8,816 bases of DNA from Candidatus Izemoplasma sp. (GTDB lineage: Bacteria; Bacillota_I; Bacilli_A; Izemoplasmatales; Izemoplasmataceae), in contig SLFZ01000123.1 of NCBI GenBank assembly GCA_007123975.1, forward strand, positions 1 through 8,816. Direction: 5' to 3'. The notes under the pieces were generated by a model. It was not told the origin of the DNA, did not search any database, and saw only the letters and a program-made list of their open reading frames with translations. A program made the position numbers and the translations under genes. This document shows positions 1 to 6,359 of the stretch, piece by piece; position 1 is the first letter of the stretch, and each line of letters opens with the position of its first letter.

Positions 1-80
1 CCGCTTCCGGCGCCAGCGCTTACGAGCACGTCGCGGCCACGGGTGGTGATGGCTTGTTGTTGGGCAGTGGTGAACTTCAT
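1..80 (-). CDS. addA: AddA, ATP-dependent helicase/nuclease subunit A (5' end only)
   Basis: This is the first 26 codons plus two bases of a gene that runs off the left edge. The ATG is at 80-78 and the peptide begins MKFTTAQQQAITTRG. It shows the N-terminal glutamine motif of UvrD/Rep-type (SF1A) helicases (TAQQQAI), followed by the beginning of Walker A (VSAGAGSG, cut before the expected KT). In Bacillota, AddA is the motor subunit of the AddAB helicase-nuclease, which resects double-strand breaks to load RecA. The start is well supported: it overlaps the addB stop as ATGA, and GGGGTGAT (93-86) sits five bases upstream as a ribosome binding site. Family assignment rests on this short stretch plus the addB neighbour; the nuclease domain cannot be seen. 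Confidence 0.85.
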   Translation of the reverse strand, partial: MKFTTAQQQAITTRGRDVLVSAGAGS

Positions 81-2479
81 CGCTTATCACCCCGTTGGCG
101 AAGGCGTTGGAACAGTTCGACATCGTCGTTGGGCACATCAAGCGTCACGTAGTCGTCGTCGGTTTTGTAGCACACATCTTTAAACGGACAGTGTCTGCAA
201 CTTAAGTCATGTTTGCCATCGGTTTTCGGATTGATGGTGAAGTCTCCACTAAGAATCGCATCGGTGGCTTCTTGGAGCACCTGGTCCATGCGTGCAATCA
301 AATCATCAAGCGCTTCAGCCGTAAACGTTTTAAAGCGCGCAGGAAGTTTTCCTTGTTTGGTGATGCCGGCGCCACGAATAAAGGACGCATCCTCAGCTCC
401 GGGATCGATGGCCAGCAACGCATCCACATCGCCTTCGGTGTACCCCTTCCAGGCAAGGTGTTTTTCCAACGCCTCATCCATCGTCTCATCGTCTGCGAGT
501 TTCGCCGGACGATAGAACACGGTTTGTTCATAAAACCCGCGAATGCGTCGTTTGCCGGGATCGGTTTTCATCAACAACCACACATAATACACCAATTGTC
601 CAGACAATCCGAACATCGCTTTTCGCAAATCGAGCGTGGTTTGGCCGGTTTTGTAGTCGATGATTAACGTATCAAGCACGTCATCGGTTGTTCGGCTTAA
701 AACTTGATCAAAAAAGCCTTTATGAACGATATCTCCAGCGTCGTAGGTTACCTTTTTCTCGGTGGCTTCAACGGCGTAAGTTGTCTTACGTCGTTGGGCT
801 AAAACAATCGGCACGACGCGCCTAATCGCGTCGGCAGTAACATCAAGAAAAAAGCGCTCTTTTGCCGTCAAATCGCGCAACGCTAGCAACCTATCGCGCG
901 CCTTATTAATCGCATCTTCCAGCGCCACACCACCACTTGAACGCTCCAACGCATCATGGAAAACGTTCCCAATGTCGAGGGTAAAGTTTTCCTCGTGCGG
1001 TCGAAGGCGCAACACATGCTCGGCATAAAAACGAAACCGGCACGCGTAAAACCGCTGAAGCGACGAGTATGATACGGTTGGTTTGCTAGGGATAAATTGT
1101 TTTAGCGTCTCTGGATGAATGCCGTCAAATCGATGATCATACGCGTCATAGATGGCCATCCGCGCGTCGTTCACAAGACGCAAATAGTCTCGCTTTGCGC
1201 CGTATAGGCGATGCGCGTCATAGGCCTCTTTGCCTTTGAATGTGTCATACGCTTCGCTGTAGACTTGCCCAAGCAACACCGGCTTCGAAGCGTCCGGGTA
1301 GCGGCTAAGCAAGCCACTGGGTACGTGGGTATCTCCATAGACATCACGCGCGACGCTCAGCACGACCTCATCCGGCTGATTCAAAGCACGCACAACGGCT
1401 TTTTCGGTTTCTAAGTTGAGTTTCGCCTCAGGCCAAAATCCAAGGGCCTCTCGCTCATCGTCCCGCATCAATTCGGCCGAACGGTACGATGGAAACATGC
1501 CCTCGGCGCAGCCGAGCACAAAAAGGCGCGTGAGGTCGCGTGTCTTTTCATGGTTGAAAACGGAGATACTCACCGCATTGCGTAGGGGTTGGTTTATGAT
1601 TTTTCTCCGGGCAAATCTGTACCGTAAAAACGCCATAGCTTCTAAGCGTGTATCGCACGCCTCAAGCGCACGCAGCGCTTCATCACGGATGGCGCGCGTC
1701 GCTGGATGGCGGTTTTCTTTCAGTGATGCATACGCTTCAAGCATGGCGACTTCGAGTTCTTCTGAGCTGTTTTCAAGAATGGAAAGAAAACGTTTGGCTG
1801 TGGCTGTATGGGCTAAGAGCGTGCCGGTTTGATTGTTGAATGGAATGCCAAAAGCGCGAAAGATGCGTTTTGTTGGGCCTATGTAGGCTGAGTCAGCCAC
1901 CATGACCGCGATGTCATCTAACGCGATGCCATCGTCGTGGGCTTGTCTGATGGCGGTCGCAACCCGGGCAATCGCCTGGTCTGCATCGGTTTCATGCCAG
2001 ACGCCAACCGAAGGGCTTTTTTCCTCAGCAATCTTGACGATTGACGCCCCGTACGATTTCGCGCTAAGCAACGCTTTTTCTAAGGCGTCATCAACCAACA
2101 TGAAGTCGACGATAACCGTCTTGCGATGAAAAAGGGCTCGGGCATGCATAGGTGGTGTGCATAAGCCTTCGCGTTTTAAGCCGGCGCGAAGCGACGCAAG
2201 CGTCGTAAGGCGTTCGGTTTGTGCGTCAGCTTCACCGTACAACCAAGGCAGCCATGCTTCAACCACTTCAAGCGGTTGGTTTTGAAACTGCGAAAGCTTC
2301 ACCGCGATGCGGTCTGACATGGGAAAAAGCGCCGCATCGAGAAAATCGCGTCGGGTCATGAAACGGACGCGTCGAAAAAGCCCTCGCTCACGCATAGCAC
2401 GTAGTGCAAGGCGCTTGGTTAAGGTCTCACAGACAACGATCGCGTCGTCCGCTTTTAGCAATGCCTCAATCAATCTCAA
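77..2479 (-). CDS. addB: AddB-type PD-(D/E)XK nuclease with iron-sulfur cluster, short form
   Basis: The product is 800 residues from a TTG start. It is the likely AddB partner of AddA in double-strand break resection. The C-terminal nuclease has the full motif set: H508 in GNVFHDALE, D591 in GFFDQV, D608 and K610 in IIDYKTG, and Q628 in GQLVYYVWLL. Four cysteines (C480, then C761-x2-C764-x5-C770) match the spacing of the AddB 4Fe-4S staple. The N-terminal half is helicase-like but degenerate (for example AVMVADSAYIGPTKRIFRAF at 191-210, and VFNHEKTRDL to DDERE at 307-343). There is no Walker A near the N terminus. Bacillus AddB is about 1,160 residues, so roughly 320 residues are missing ahead of C480. 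The TTG at 2479 follows the rlmN stop in the same frame, so no longer product is possible without a frameshift; a TTG at 2473 is an alternative start. The nuclease call is firm; the name AddB rests on the motifs and the addA neighbour. Confidence 0.85.
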   Translation of the reverse strand: MRLIEALLKADDAIVVCETLTKRLALRAMRERGLFRRVRFMTRRDFLDAALFPMSDRIAVKLSQFQNQPLEVVEAWLPWLYGEADAQTERLTTLASLRAGLKREGLCTPPMHARALFHRKTVIVDFMLVDDALEKALLSAKSYGASIVKIAEEKSPSVGVWHETDADQAIARVATAIRQAHDDGIALDDIAVMVADSAYIGPTKRIFRAFGIPFNNQTGTLLAHTATAKRFLSILENSSEELEVAMLEAYASLKENRHPATRAIRDEALRALEACDTRLEAMAFLRYRFARRKIINQPLRNAVSISVFNHEKTRDLTRLFVLGCAEGMFPSYRSAELMRDDEREALGFWPEAKLNLETEKAVVRALNQPDEVVLSVARDVYGDTHVPSGLLSRYPDASKPVLLGQVYSEAYDTFKGKEAYDAHRLYGAKRDYLRLVNDARMAIYDAYDHRFDGIHPETLKQFIPSKPTVSYSSLQRFYACRFRFYAEHVLRLRPHEENFTLDIGNVFHDALERSSGGVALEDAINKARDRLLALRDLTAKERFFLDVTADAIRRVVPIVLAQRRKTTYAVEATEKKVTYDAGDIVHKGFFDQVLSRTTDDVLDTLIIDYKTGQTTLDLRKAMFGLSGQLVYYVWLLMKTDPGKRRIRGFYEQTVFYRPAKLADDETMDEALEKHLAWKGYTEGDVDALLAIDPGAEDASFIRGAGITKQGKLPARFKTFTAEALDDLIARMDQVLQEATDAILSGDFTINPKTDGKHDLSCRHCPFKDVCYKTDDDYVTLDVPNDDVELFQRLRQRGDKR
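86..93 (-). promoter_or_regulatory. Ribosome binding site for addA inside the addB 3' end
   Basis: GGGGTGAT on the minus strand, five bases before the addA ATG. It lies within the last codons of addB, and with the ATGA overlap (80-77) it suggests translational coupling and matched production of the two subunits. Confidence 0.6.
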
Positions 2480-2482
2480 GCC

Positions 2483-3511
2483 TCATCTTCCCTTCTGTTC
2501 ACGGATGCGCAACTGCCCGCAGGCGGCGTTGATGTCGCCACCACGTTCACGGCGATACGTCGCGACGATGCCACGCTTCATTAAGCGGTCGAAAAAAGCG
2601 CGGGCTCGAGCCTCTTCGCTTGGCTTAAAGTCGAACTCTTTGACCGGGTTATAGCGGATCAAATTCACATACGCGTTGATGCCACGGATGCGGTCTGACA
2701 GTTCATCGGCATGCGCCATTTCGTCGTTGACACGGTCGAGCAAAATGTATTCAAATGTCACGCGTCGGTTGGTTTTTTCGACATAACGCTTAACGCTTGC
2801 AAGCAGTGGGGCAAGCGGGTACACGTTGTTAATTTTCATCAGTTTTGAACGGATGGCATCGTTTGGGGCATGCAAGCTAATCGCCAGATTCACCTGGAGA
2901 GGCCGTTCGGCGAATGCATCGATTTTCGGAACGATGCCGCTCGTTGACACCGTGATGTGCCGCGCGCCGATTTCAAGGCCATTGGGGGCGTTGATGACGT
3001 CGATGAAGGCCATCACATTGTCGTAGTTATCAAACGGCTCACCGGTTCCCATGATCACGACATGGCTAACGCGAAGGTTTTCTTTTGCCTCAACCTCAAG
3101 CACTTGCATGACCATTTCCGCAACCGAAAGGTCCCGCGTTTTTTTCTCAAGTCCGCTCGCGCAAAACGCACAGCCGATGTTGCACCCGACTTGCGTGGTC
3201 ACGCATAGGCTCTTTCCGTAAGGATGGTCCATCAGCACAGCTTCGATGAGATGGTGATCCTCAAGACCAAACAAATATTTGATTGTGCCATCGTCGCTGA
3301 CCACACGGCGCACGGTCTCAAGCCGACCGAAAACATACGTCTTTGCGAGGTAGGCGCGAACGCCTTTGGCAAGATTGGTCATCTCAGAAAAGTCGTGAAC
3401 GCGCTTTTTATAAATCCAGTCGAACACCTGTTTGGCAGCAAACGTTTTAAAGCCTTCTCGCTTGAAGGTCGCAGCCAGCGTTTCGACGGTTTCGTTGTGG
3501 ATATTTTTCAT
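2483..3511 (-). CDS. rlmN: RlmN, dual-specificity 23S rRNA A2503 / tRNA A37 C2-methyltransferase
   Basis: This is a radical SAM enzyme of 342 residues that, by family, methylates C2 of A2503 in 23S rRNA and of A37 in some tRNAs, affecting decoding accuracy and the peptide exit tunnel. Numbered from the ATG at 3511, the cluster motif CNIGCAFC supplies C110, C114 and C117. The MGTGEP SAM-binding motif is at about 154-159. The two catalytic cysteines are present: C331 in NAACGQLR, which carries the transferred methyl in the family, and C103 in LCVTTQ. E90 in LIEAVLM matches the conserved glutamate. A GTG at 3520 also opens the frame, but it is part of AGGTGAT, which is the ribosome binding site for the ATG at 3511, so I use the ATG. 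The length is slightly below the usual 350-385. It is the first gene of an operon with addB and addA. Confidence 0.96.
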   Translation of the reverse strand: MKNIHNETVETLAATFKREGFKTFAAKQVFDWIYKKRVHDFSEMTNLAKGVRAYLAKTYVFGRLETVRRVVSDDGTIKYLFGLEDHHLIEAVLMDHPYGKSLCVTTQVGCNIGCAFCASGLEKKTRDLSVAEMVMQVLEVEAKENLRVSHVVIMGTGEPFDNYDNVMAFIDVINAPNGLEIGARHITVSTSGIVPKIDAFAERPLQVNLAISLHAPNDAIRSKLMKINNVYPLAPLLASVKRYVEKTNRRVTFEYILLDRVNDEMAHADELSDRIRGINAYVNLIRYNPVKEFDFKPSEEARARAFFDRLMKRGIVATYRRERGGDINAACGQLRIREQKGR

Positions 3512-3515
3512 GCTA

Positions 3516-3522
3516 ATCACCT
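3516..3522 (-). promoter_or_regulatory. Ribosome binding site deciding the rlmN start
   Basis: AGGTGAT on the minus strand, with AGGTG six bases before the ATG at 3511. The in-frame GTG at 3520 falls inside this motif and is therefore an unlikely start. Confidence 0.7.
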
Positions 3523-3528
3523 GCGTTT

Positions 3529-3537
3529 ATTATATCA
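3529..3537 (-). promoter_or_regulatory. Extended -10 promoter for the rlmN-addBA operon
   Basis: The minus strand reads TGATATAAT, a perfect TATAAT (3534-3529) with the TG of an extended -10. No good -35 is seen 17 bases upstream (GCGCAC), which is typical when the TGn extension is present. The predicted transcript start is near 3522, giving a leader of only about 11 bases that begins at the ribosome binding site. Confidence 0.6.
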
Positions 3538-3601
3538 TAGCCACCCCATCCGTGCGCTTATAACCGCGAAAAACGACGAAAAAGCGTGCATTTCGCAAAA
3601 G

Positions 3602-3632
3602 AAAAACACCGTTCATCACGAACGGTGTTTTT
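3602..3632 (-). terminator. Intrinsic terminator after ald
   Basis: A perfect inverted repeat, AAAAACACCGTTC (3602-3614) and GAACGGTGTTTTT (3620-3632), encloses a five-base loop. On the minus strand the GC-containing stem ends in a run of five T. It lies 27 bases past the ald stop and separates ald from the rlmN operon. The repeat is symmetric, but no plus-strand gene reads into it. Confidence 0.85.
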
Positions 3633-3658
3633 CACCAGGAGAATATGAAGCGTTTCTG

Positions 3659-4768
3659 TTAAAGGATTGTGCGGGGGTCGACATAGTCGTAACCGAAGCA
3701 TTCGGCGACGGCTTTGTACACGACGTGTCCGTCAAGGACGTTCAAGCCAAGCATCAAGGGCTCGCTGTCAAGGCAGGCTTGACGGTAACCTTTGTTGGCG
3801 ATGTCAACCGCGTAGGGAATCGTCGCGTTGGTGAGTGCGAACGTCGAGGTGCGTGGTGTGGCTCCCGGCATGTTGGCGACGGAGTAATGGATGACGCCGT
3901 GTTTTTCATACACCGGGTTATCATGCGTGGTGATGCGATCGATGGTTTCAACCGAGCCGCCTTGATCGATGGAAATGTCGACGATAACAGCACCTTCAGG
4001 CATCGCTTTGACCATCTCTTCGGTGACAATCTTCGCAGCTTTAGCGCCAGGAATGAGGATGGTGCTCACGACAGCGTCGGCGGTCTTAAGCGCTTCGGCG
4101 ATGTTAAATGGATTCGACTTCAAGACGGTGACTTGCTTGTCGAAGATGTCTTCGAGATAACGCATGCGGTCTTCACTCAGTTCGACGATGGTGACGCGAG
4201 CGCCAAGCCCAATGGCCATGCGTGCAGCACTGATGCCGGCGACGCCGCCACCGATAACCACAACGTGTCCACGGCTAACGCCCGGCACGCCTGAAAGCAG
4301 CACGCCGCGACCACCGCGGTGTTTTTCAAGTTGGGTTGCGGCGACGATGGTGCCACGACGGCCTGCGACTTCACTCATCGGACGCAACAAAGGAAGCGAG
4401 TTTCCGATTTGCACGGTTTCGTAGGCGATGGCTTTGCATTTTGATTCGACGAGGCGTTTTGTAAGCTCTTCTTCCGCCGCCAGATGCAAATACGTAAATA
4501 TAATCAAATCTTCTCTGAAAAAGTCGTATTCAGCCGGCAGTGGTTCTTTGACTTTGATAACCATCTCTTGGGCCCATGCTTCCTTGGCAGTGTCTACCAT
4601 GGTTGCGCCAGCGCTGACAAACTCTTCATCGCTGATGCCCGATCCGAGCCCGGCGGTCTTTTGAACGAACACCTCATGTCCGTTTTGAACAAACAAGCTG
4701 ACACCGGCCGGTGTGATGCCGACACGATTCTCGTTGTTTTTGATTTCTTTAGGTACCCCTATTTTCAT
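3659..4768 (-). CDS. ald: Alanine dehydrogenase
   Basis: The product is 369 residues, the usual length for this family. The enzyme catalyses NAD-dependent oxidative deamination of L-alanine to pyruvate and ammonium (reversible), is cytoplasmic, and usually forms a hexamer. The N terminus MKIGVPKEIKNNENRVGITP is typical, with R15 matching the conserved pyruvate-binding arginine. K74 in IKVKEP and H95 in YLHLA match the catalytic lysine and histidine, and D268 in DISIDQGG matches the catalytic aspartate. The Rossmann nucleotide-binding loop is GGGVAG at 173-178. The ATG at 4768 has AGGAGG six bases upstream. The gene stands alone between its own promoter and terminator and is divergent from a MocR-like regulator gene, which may control it. 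No damage or odd residue is seen. Confidence 0.97.
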   Translation of the reverse strand: MKIGVPKEIKNNENRVGITPAGVSLFVQNGHEVFVQKTAGLGSGISDEEFVSAGATMVDTAKEAWAQEMVIKVKEPLPAEYDFFREDLIIFTYLHLAAEEELTKRLVESKCKAIAYETVQIGNSLPLLRPMSEVAGRRGTIVAATQLEKHRGGRGVLLSGVPGVSRGHVVVIGGGVAGISAARMAIGLGARVTIVELSEDRMRYLEDIFDKQVTVLKSNPFNIAEALKTADAVVSTILIPGAKAAKIVTEEMVKAMPEGAVIVDISIDQGGSVETIDRITTHDNPVYEKHGVIHYSVANMPGATPRTSTFALTNATIPYAVDIANKGYRQACLDSEPLMLGLNVLDGHVVYKAVAECFGYDYVDPRTIL

Positions 4769-4774
4769 GCCTTG

Positions 4775-4780
4775 CCTCCT
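4775..4780 (-). promoter_or_regulatory. Consensus ribosome binding site for ald
   Basis: A perfect AGGAGG on the minus strand, six bases before the ald ATG. It is the strongest such site in the window and suggests efficient translation. Confidence 0.8.
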
Positions 4781-4805
4781 AAATTTGTATTATAAGCACG
4801 ACTAT

Positions 4806-4834
4806 ATTCTAACAAAACAAGCGCTTCTTATCAA
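4806..4834 (-). promoter_or_regulatory. Promoter for ald
   Basis: On the minus strand TTGATA (4834-4829) and TAGAAT (4811-4806) are separated by exactly 17 bases, a good housekeeping sigma promoter with a predicted start near 4799. A second, perfect TATAAT lies at 4794-4789 but has no convincing -35 (TTTTGT at 17 bases); it may be an alternative start. An eight-base palindrome, AAGCGCTT (4819-4826), sits in the spacer of the main promoter. Confidence 0.55.
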
Positions 4835-4940
4835 CCTAAATCGGAAAAAAATGTAAGGGCTTTTACGCCCAGAAAAACGCCGTCTTCCATGCTTTAAGCT
4901 CCGCTTCGTAAACAAACCGATTTCAAGCGTTTTTGGCCCG

Positions 4941-4969
4941 TGGAAAAAAAAGAAAAAACAAAGTATACT
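4941..4969 (+). promoter_or_regulatory. Promoter for the MocR-like regulator gene
   Basis: TATACT (4964-4969) is a five-of-six -10 box, with TGGAAA (4941-4946, four of six) 17 bases upstream. The predicted transcript start is around 4976. This would exclude the upstream ATG at 4974 as a start and leave a leader of about 46 bases before the ATG at 5022. Confidence 0.5.
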
Positions 4970-5009
4970 ATTCATGTGTCATGGATTAGATTTACACCAT
5001 TCAGTCATT

Positions 5010-5013
5010 GGAG
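5010..5013 (+). promoter_or_regulatory. Ribosome binding site deciding the regulator start
   Basis: GGAG, eight bases before the ATG at 5022. The in-frame ATG at 4974 has no such site and lies against the -10 box, so 5022 is preferred. Confidence 0.6.
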
Positions 5014-5021
5014 ATGGTCAC

Positions 5022-6329
5022 ATGTGGTTAGACCCCGCCTCGAAAACCCCATTGTACATGCAAATCACGCAGCATTTCAAAACACAAATCCTCGATAAAA
5101 CCTTGCCTGCGAATGCAAAAATGCCATCCATTCGTGCGTTGGCCCGTAAACACGATGTCTCAAAGACCACCGTCGAGAAAGCCTACCAACAGCTTCACAT
5201 TGAAGGATACGTTCAAAGCAAGCCGAAAAGCGGGTACTATGTGATGGCAACAGAGACCTTGCCAAGCGCGCGTTTTTCCAAAGACGACACCGTGGACGAC
5301 GATAAAACCTATCCGAATCTCGCCCAACGCGAAGGCGACTTTCGAATCGAACCGTTGCGCAAGGCGTTTCATCATGTCATGCTTCAAGAGGGCCATTCGC
5401 TTTATGAAAACCCTCGGCCTGAGGGTGAACTTCCCTTGCGTCGTGCCGTCTTACGCCACCTCGAGAGCGAGCGTGGCGTTGAGGCATCGCCCGACAACGT
5501 CATCATCGGCGCCGGCATTCAAAACCACCTAATGACCTTCGCCGCCATCACATCAAAGCGCGTTGTCGGTTACCTTAAACCGATATTCGATCGCGCCGCC
5601 ATCGCCTTTGATACGCTGGGCTTTCAACGCATGCCTTGTGAAACCTTGGATGAACTTCTAGCATGCAACCCCGACATCATCACCATCTCTCCATCAAACC
5701 TTTATCCAAGCGGTGATGTGTTAAGCATCAACGATCGCATCCGACTGATTAACCATGCGAAAAAACACGGCACCCTCATCATCGAAGATGACTACAACTA
5801 CGTCTTCCGCCACAACGCTTTCCAAATCCCATCAATTCAAGGCCTTGCGGGCGGTGAAAACGTGATTTACATCGGATCGTTTTCGCGCAACCTTCTGCTT
5901 GGGATGAGGGCTGGCTACATGGTGCTTCCCCCTGACTTGACCGCAAGGTTAAAAGCGACGACTCCGTTCGCGCAGACGGTCTCAAAACTCGACCAACTCG
6001 CACTCGCCGACTACATGAACCAAGGACATTACGCCCGTCACCTCAAACGCCTTTCCTCCCGTTCAAAGCGTCAGCGCGACCTCATCCTTGAAGCCCTCAA
6101 ATCAATGACGTTGCCGGACTCCATCCGCATCGAAGGCTTGGAATCAAACCTCCACATCCTTATCGTCTGTGAAAGCGAAAGCGTCAAAGCCCGACTAATC
6201 GAACGCGCCGCACGACACCACCTGTACATCAAGACGTTCGATGAGCGCCCTGACGTGGTTCTCTTCCCGTATGGAGGCCTAGACGATGCAGCGATTGAAT
6301 CAACGCTAAAGCAGCTGCTAAAAGCATAA
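5022..6329 (+). CDS. MocR/GabR-family regulator (GntR helix-turn-helix plus aminotransferase-like domain) lacking the PLP lysine
   Basis: The product is 435 residues from the ATG at 5022; MWLDPASKTPLYMQI is a typical family start. Residues about 10-75 form a GntR winged helix: MPSIRALARKHDVSKTTVEKAY at 34-55, then GYVQSKPKSGYYV. Residues about 100-435 resemble a fold-type I aminotransferase, as in MocR, GabR, TauR and PdxR regulators. The motif normally reading SFSK is SFSR here, so the Schiff-base lysine is R289. D256 and Y258 in IEDDY are kept, 33 and 31 residues before it, as in GabR. The usual PGY, whose tyrosine stacks on PLP, is PIF with F189. SPSNLYPSG replaces the usual PxHQ-PxG. The protein is therefore probably not a conventional PLP binder. 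The reading frame is intact and the rest is well conserved, so it is unlikely to be a pseudogene. It is divergent from ald, which I infer may be its target; autoregulation is common in the family. The effector is unknown. Confidence 0.9.
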   Translation: MWLDPASKTPLYMQITQHFKTQILDKTLPANAKMPSIRALARKHDVSKTTVEKAYQQLHIEGYVQSKPKSGYYVMATETLPSARFSKDDTVDDDKTYPNLAQREGDFRIEPLRKAFHHVMLQEGHSLYENPRPEGELPLRRAVLRHLESERGVEASPDNVIIGAGIQNHLMTFAAITSKRVVGYLKPIFDRAAIAFDTLGFQRMPCETLDELLACNPDIITISPSNLYPSGDVLSINDRIRLINHAKKHGTLIIEDDYNYVFRHNAFQIPSIQGLAGGENVIYIGSFSRNLLLGMRAGYMVLPPDLTARLKATTPFAQTVSKLDQLALADYMNQGHYARHLKRLSSRSKRQRDLILEALKSMTLPDSIRIEGLESNLHILIVCESESVKARLIERAARHHLYIKTFDERPDVVLFPYGGLDDAAIESTLKQLLKA

Positions 6330-6359
6330 AAAAATCTTCCGCCGAAGCGGAAGATTTTT
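6330..6359. terminator. Two-way intrinsic terminator between the regulator and pheT
   Basis: A 13-base-pair stem, AAAAATCTTCCGC (6330-6342) with GCGGAAGATTTTT (6347-6359), closes on a CGAA tetraloop. A-rich and T-rich arms give a T tail on both strands, so it can stop both convergent genes. It starts one base after the regulator stop and contains two of the three bases of the pheT stop codon (6358-6360). Confidence 0.9.

Noticed and set aside
209..667. Plus-strand open frame (152 codons) antisense to the addB nuclease region
   Set aside because: It lies entirely opposite the best conserved part of addB and its translation resembles no family I recognise.
3224..4294. Long plus-strand open frame (356 codons) antisense to rlmN and ald
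   Set aside because: It runs across the ald terminator and the rlmN promoter, lies opposite two firmly identified genes, has no recognisable domain and no good ribosome binding site that I can see. It is best explained as a shadow of codon bias.
4847..4870. Possible terminator on the minus strand: GGGC-GTAAAA-GCCC followed closely by a T run
   Set aside because: The stem is only four pairs, is not directly followed by the T run, and there is no gene upstream on that strand to terminate.
4863..4922. Minus-strand open stretch of 19 codons (NRFVYEAELKAWKTAFFWA) ending in TAA, possibly the tail of a decayed gene upstream of ald
   Set aside because: It has no start codon, is very short, is not linked to any recognisable gene, and lies in promoter DNA. 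Chance is the simpler explanation.
4974..5021. Upstream ATG (4974) as the start of the MocR-like regulator
   Set aside because: It has no ribosome binding site and lies at the predicted transcript start. The extra 16 residues are not part of the family fold, while the ATG at 5022 gives the standard family N terminus with GGAG eight bases upstream.
5022..6329. The MocR-like gene as a pseudogene because its PLP lysine is missing
   Set aside because: The frame is open over 435 codons, the DNA-binding domain is intact, other pocket residues are conserved, and it has a promoter, ribosome binding site and terminator.
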